Position numbers and translations under genes: made by a program. From contig CAJWOB010000116.1 in the NCBI GenBank assembly GCA_913043885.1, positions 1 through 7,511 of the forward strand: 7,511 nucleotides of DNA, given 5' to 3'. Origin of the DNA: an uncultured Spirochaetaceae bacterium. GTDB taxonomy: Bacteria; Spirochaetota; Spirochaetia; SZUA-6; Bin103. Below the pieces are notes generated by a model, which saw only the letters and a program-made list of their open reading frames with translations, made no database searches and had not been told where the DNA came from. Positions 5,768-7,511 of this stretch are shown in pieces. Positions within the stretch are counted from its first letter, which is position 1. Every line of letters begins with the position of its first letter.

Positions 5768-6963
5768 GCGGCCCGGTGAAGCGCATCGGTGTCGGCGTGG
5801 TCGGCATGGGCTGGATGGGAGGCGTGCACAGCCGCTCCTACCTGCAGATACCCCAGCGCTTCCCGGAGGCGGGTGTTCAGCCGGAGCTGGTCATCTGCGC
5901 CGATGACGTGGCTGCGCGCCGCCAGGCGGCGGAGAGCACGCTTGGATTTGCCGCCAGCAGCGACGACTGGCGGGTCGTGGTGGAGCATCCCGACGTCGAC
6001 GCGGTCGACGTCACCGCCCCTAACTGGCTCCATCACGAGATTGCGACGGCTGCAGCGCAGGCGGGCAAGCACGTGTTCTGCGAGAAGCCGGCCGGGCGCA
6101 CCCCGGAAGAAACGCGGGCAATCGCCGCGGCGGCGGATGCGGCTGGGGTGGTAACTGGGGTCGGCTACAACTACCGCTGGGCGCCGATGGTGCAGTACGC
6201 ACGGCAACTGATCGAAAGCGGTGATCTGGGTGCGCTCACCCACTATCGCGGTCGCTTCTTTGCCGGCTATGCCCGCAGCGAGCATGCCGTGCTCTCCTGG
6301 CGCTTCCAGGAAGAACACGCGGGCGCTGGCACGCTGGGCGACTTGATGTCCCATGTCATCGACATGGCTCACTTCATCGCTGGCCCCATCGACGCGGTGG
6401 TGGCGAATCAGAAGACCTTCATCGCCGAGCGTCCGCTCGCCCCGGAAGTCGAGGGCACCCACTTCACCGAACGAGTCGGGGGGCCGAGTGGCGCGGTAAC
6501 CAACGAGGACTATGTGGGCGTGCTGGTGCGCTTTGCCTCCGGCGCTCAGGGAACGCTGGAGGGATGCCGCGTTATCGCCGCCCACGACTGCCAGATGGCA
6601 CTCGAGACCAACGGACGGCGGGGTGCGGCAAGTTGGGACTTCGAGCGGATGAATGAGCTGCGGCTGGCGCGCGAGGACGCCGCCGGCAACCTGCGCGGCT
6701 TCCAGGTGGTGCCGAGCGGTCCCGACCACCCCTTCCATCTCAACTTCAACCCGGGCCCGGCCATCGGACTCAGCTACGAGGACACGCTGGTTATCGAGCT
6801 ACACGACTTCGTCCGTGGAATCGTGGAGGGCAAGCAGGGACCGACCGGTCTCGGTGCGGCCGTCGCCGTGGCGGACGTGCAGGACGCAATTCGCCGCTCA
6901 TGGAGATCGGGCTCCTGGGAGTCGGTCGGCGACACCGGTGCCGCCGCCCGAACCGAGCCGTGA
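5764..6963 (+). CDS. Gfo/Idh/MocA-family oxidoreductase (399 aa)
   Basis: NAD(P)-dependent oxidoreductase of the Gfo/Idh/MocA family, typically acting on sugars, cyclitols or their acids. The N-terminal Rossmann domain has GMGWMG at 14-19 and the conserved CEKPAG with catalytic-type Lys108. GYNYRWAP follows at 134-141. The second domain has GDLMSHVIDMAHF at about 192-204, with Asp193 and His197 in the usual DxxxH active-site arrangement. The length of 399 aa is within the larger family members. Start ATG 5764 forms an ATGA overlap with the upstream stop. The frame stays open upstream for a long way (back to 4804) across the previous gene, but that stretch is an arginine-rich, low-complexity shadow; the Rossmann motif begins just after 5764, so the short reading is right. 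Substrate unknown; inositol- or glucose-dehydrogenase-like activity is a fair family guess only. Confidence 0.9.
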   Translation: MSGPVKRIGVGVVGMGWMGGVHSRSYLQIPQRFPEAGVQPELVICADDVAARRQAAESTLGFAASSDDWRVVVEHPDVDAVDVTAPNWLHHEIATAAAQAGKHVFCEKPAGRTPEETRAIAAAADAAGVVTGVGYNYRWAPMVQYARQLIESGDLGALTHYRGRFFAGYARSEHAVLSWRFQEEHAGAGTLGDLMSHVIDMAHFIAGPIDAVVANQKTFIAERPLAPEVEGTHFTERVGGPSGAVTNEDYVGVLVRFASGAQGTLEGCRVIAAHDCQMALETNGRRGAASWDFERMNELRLAREDAAGNLRGFQVVPSGPDHPFHLNFNPGPAIGLSYEDTLVIELHDFVRGIVEGKQGPTGLGAAVAVADVQDAIRRSWRSGSWESVGDTGAAARTEP

Positions 6964-7499
6964 CCCCGGCGCTCGGCGGGGCGTCGCAAAGTCCCGAGAT
7001 CGCCAGTGCCGACGGCCGCCGCTTCGACTGCTTCCCGATCGCCGTCTTGGTGGTCGTGATCGACGATGACGGGCGCCTCCTGTTGCTCAGCCGCAAGGGG
7101 GGACGTCCCGGATGGCAGGTGATCGCCGGCGCGCTGGAGAAGGGGGAGAGCGTGCGCGACGGCGCACTGCGCGAGGTGCGGGAGGAGGCCGGCGCAGCGG
7201 TGCGGGTGTGCCCGCTCGGTGTAGCGCATGCCTGCTCGTTCGTCTTCGAGGAGGTGGTTCGGGAGATGGTCGACGTCGTGTACGTCATGGCCTACGAAGG
7301 TGGCGAAGTGGTACCATCGGACGGCATGCGCGGCGCCCAGGTCCGCTGGGCCACGATGGAGGAGGTGGACGAGCAACAGCTCACCGCCAATGCGCCCGGG
7401 GAGCTGTGGTTGCTGCAGCGAGCGCTGCAGGTGTGGCGGCTCTGGCGTGACGGCGACACCGACGTGGATCTCGAGCCCTATGCCGTTGGCGGGCGCTAG
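6960..7499 (+). CDS. Nudix hydrolase, last gene of the operon (179 aa)
   Basis: Nudix-family pyrophosphohydrolase. The Nudix box is canonical from Gly57 (GALEKGES...) with Glu63, REVREE at 71-76 and Gly78; the final hydrophobic position is Ala79. The strand before it (FPIAVLVVVIDDDGRLLLLSRK) fits the fold. GTG at 6960 is the preferred start: it makes a 4-base GTGA overlap with the upstream stop, as elsewhere in this operon. An ATG at 6900 is in frame but would overlap the upstream gene by 64 bases and add 20 arginine-rich residues that look like shadow translation. There is no visible Shine-Dalgarno sequence, so translation is probably coupled. The C-terminal residues 140-179 extend beyond the Nudix core. 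Its substrate is unknown; the operon suggests either a nucleotide-linked intermediate or a house-cleaning role. The stop is 12 bases from the window end, so later operon members may lie outside. Confidence 0.87.
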   Translation: MTPALGGASQSPEIASADGRRFDCFPIAVLVVVIDDDGRLLLLSRKGGRPGWQVIAGALEKGESVRDGALREVREEAGAAVRVCPLGVAHACSFVFEEVVREMVDVVYVMAYEGGEVVPSDGMRGAQVRWATMEEVDEQQLTANAPGELWLLQRALQVWRLWRDGDTDVDLEPYAVGGR

Positions 7500-7511
7500 G
7501 TGCGGCTGAGG

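Noticed and set aside
5611..6738. 375-codon open frame on the minus strand
   Set aside because: It is antisense to clear Gfo/Idh/MocA motifs, has no recognisable domain, and reflects scarcity of stop codons in GC-rich DNA.
6900..6959. Upstream ATG start for the second Nudix gene
   Set aside because: It would overlap the upstream gene by 64 bases and add 20 arginine-rich residues; GTG 6960 gives the 4-base overlap seen elsewhere in the operon.

Overview
The window is protein-coding bacterial DNA of high GC content (by eye in the mid-60s percent), densely packed with nine genes. No rRNA, tRNA, mobile element, CRISPR array or phage gene was seen. Starts are often GTG. Three transcription units begin with a TANNNT-type -10 box ending only 6 to 7 bases before the chosen start codon, with no Shine-Dalgarno sequence. 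This pattern suggests leaderless mRNAs, as are common in Actinobacteria, Deinococcota and some other GC-rich phyla. The host cannot be named from the sequence; a GC-rich, possibly environmental lineage is the most that can be said.

Layout: (1) a Nudix hydrolase at 33-491, then a 176-base gap with several small hairpins; (2) a two-gene rightward unit, a xylose-isomerase-like TIM-barrel enzyme (668-1534) and a HpcH/HpaI-type aldolase (1543-2295); (3) a convergent single gene on the minus strand, a second HpcH/HpaI-type aldolase (2321-3133), separated from the first by 25 bases that can fold into a hairpin; (4) a 72-base divergent promoter region (3134-3205); (5) a tightly coupled five-gene rightward operon: an amidohydrolase-like protein lacking the metal ligands (3206-4000), a metal-dependent amidohydrolase with them intact (3997-4743), a short homoserine-dehydrogenase-type enzyme (4745-5767), a Gfo/Idh/MocA oxidoreductase (5764-6963) and a second Nudix hydrolase (6960-7499). 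Junctions in this operon are 4-base ATGA or GTGA overlaps, or a single base.

Taken together, the enzymes look like a catabolic or salvage cluster for a small hydroxylated carbon compound such as a sugar acid, cyclitol or hydroxy-oxo acid. Hydrolases would open or trim the substrate, dehydrogenases and an isomerase-like enzyme would rearrange it, and pyruvate-type aldolases would cleave a 4-hydroxy-2-oxo acid. No transporter or regulator lies in the window, so the substrate is unknown and the pathway is inference. The most notable points are the pairing of a metal-ligand-less amidohydrolase with an intact one, the ACT-less homoserine dehydrogenase with all catalytic residues in a cluster with two 2-oxo-acid aldolases, and the repeated leaderless promoter architecture.
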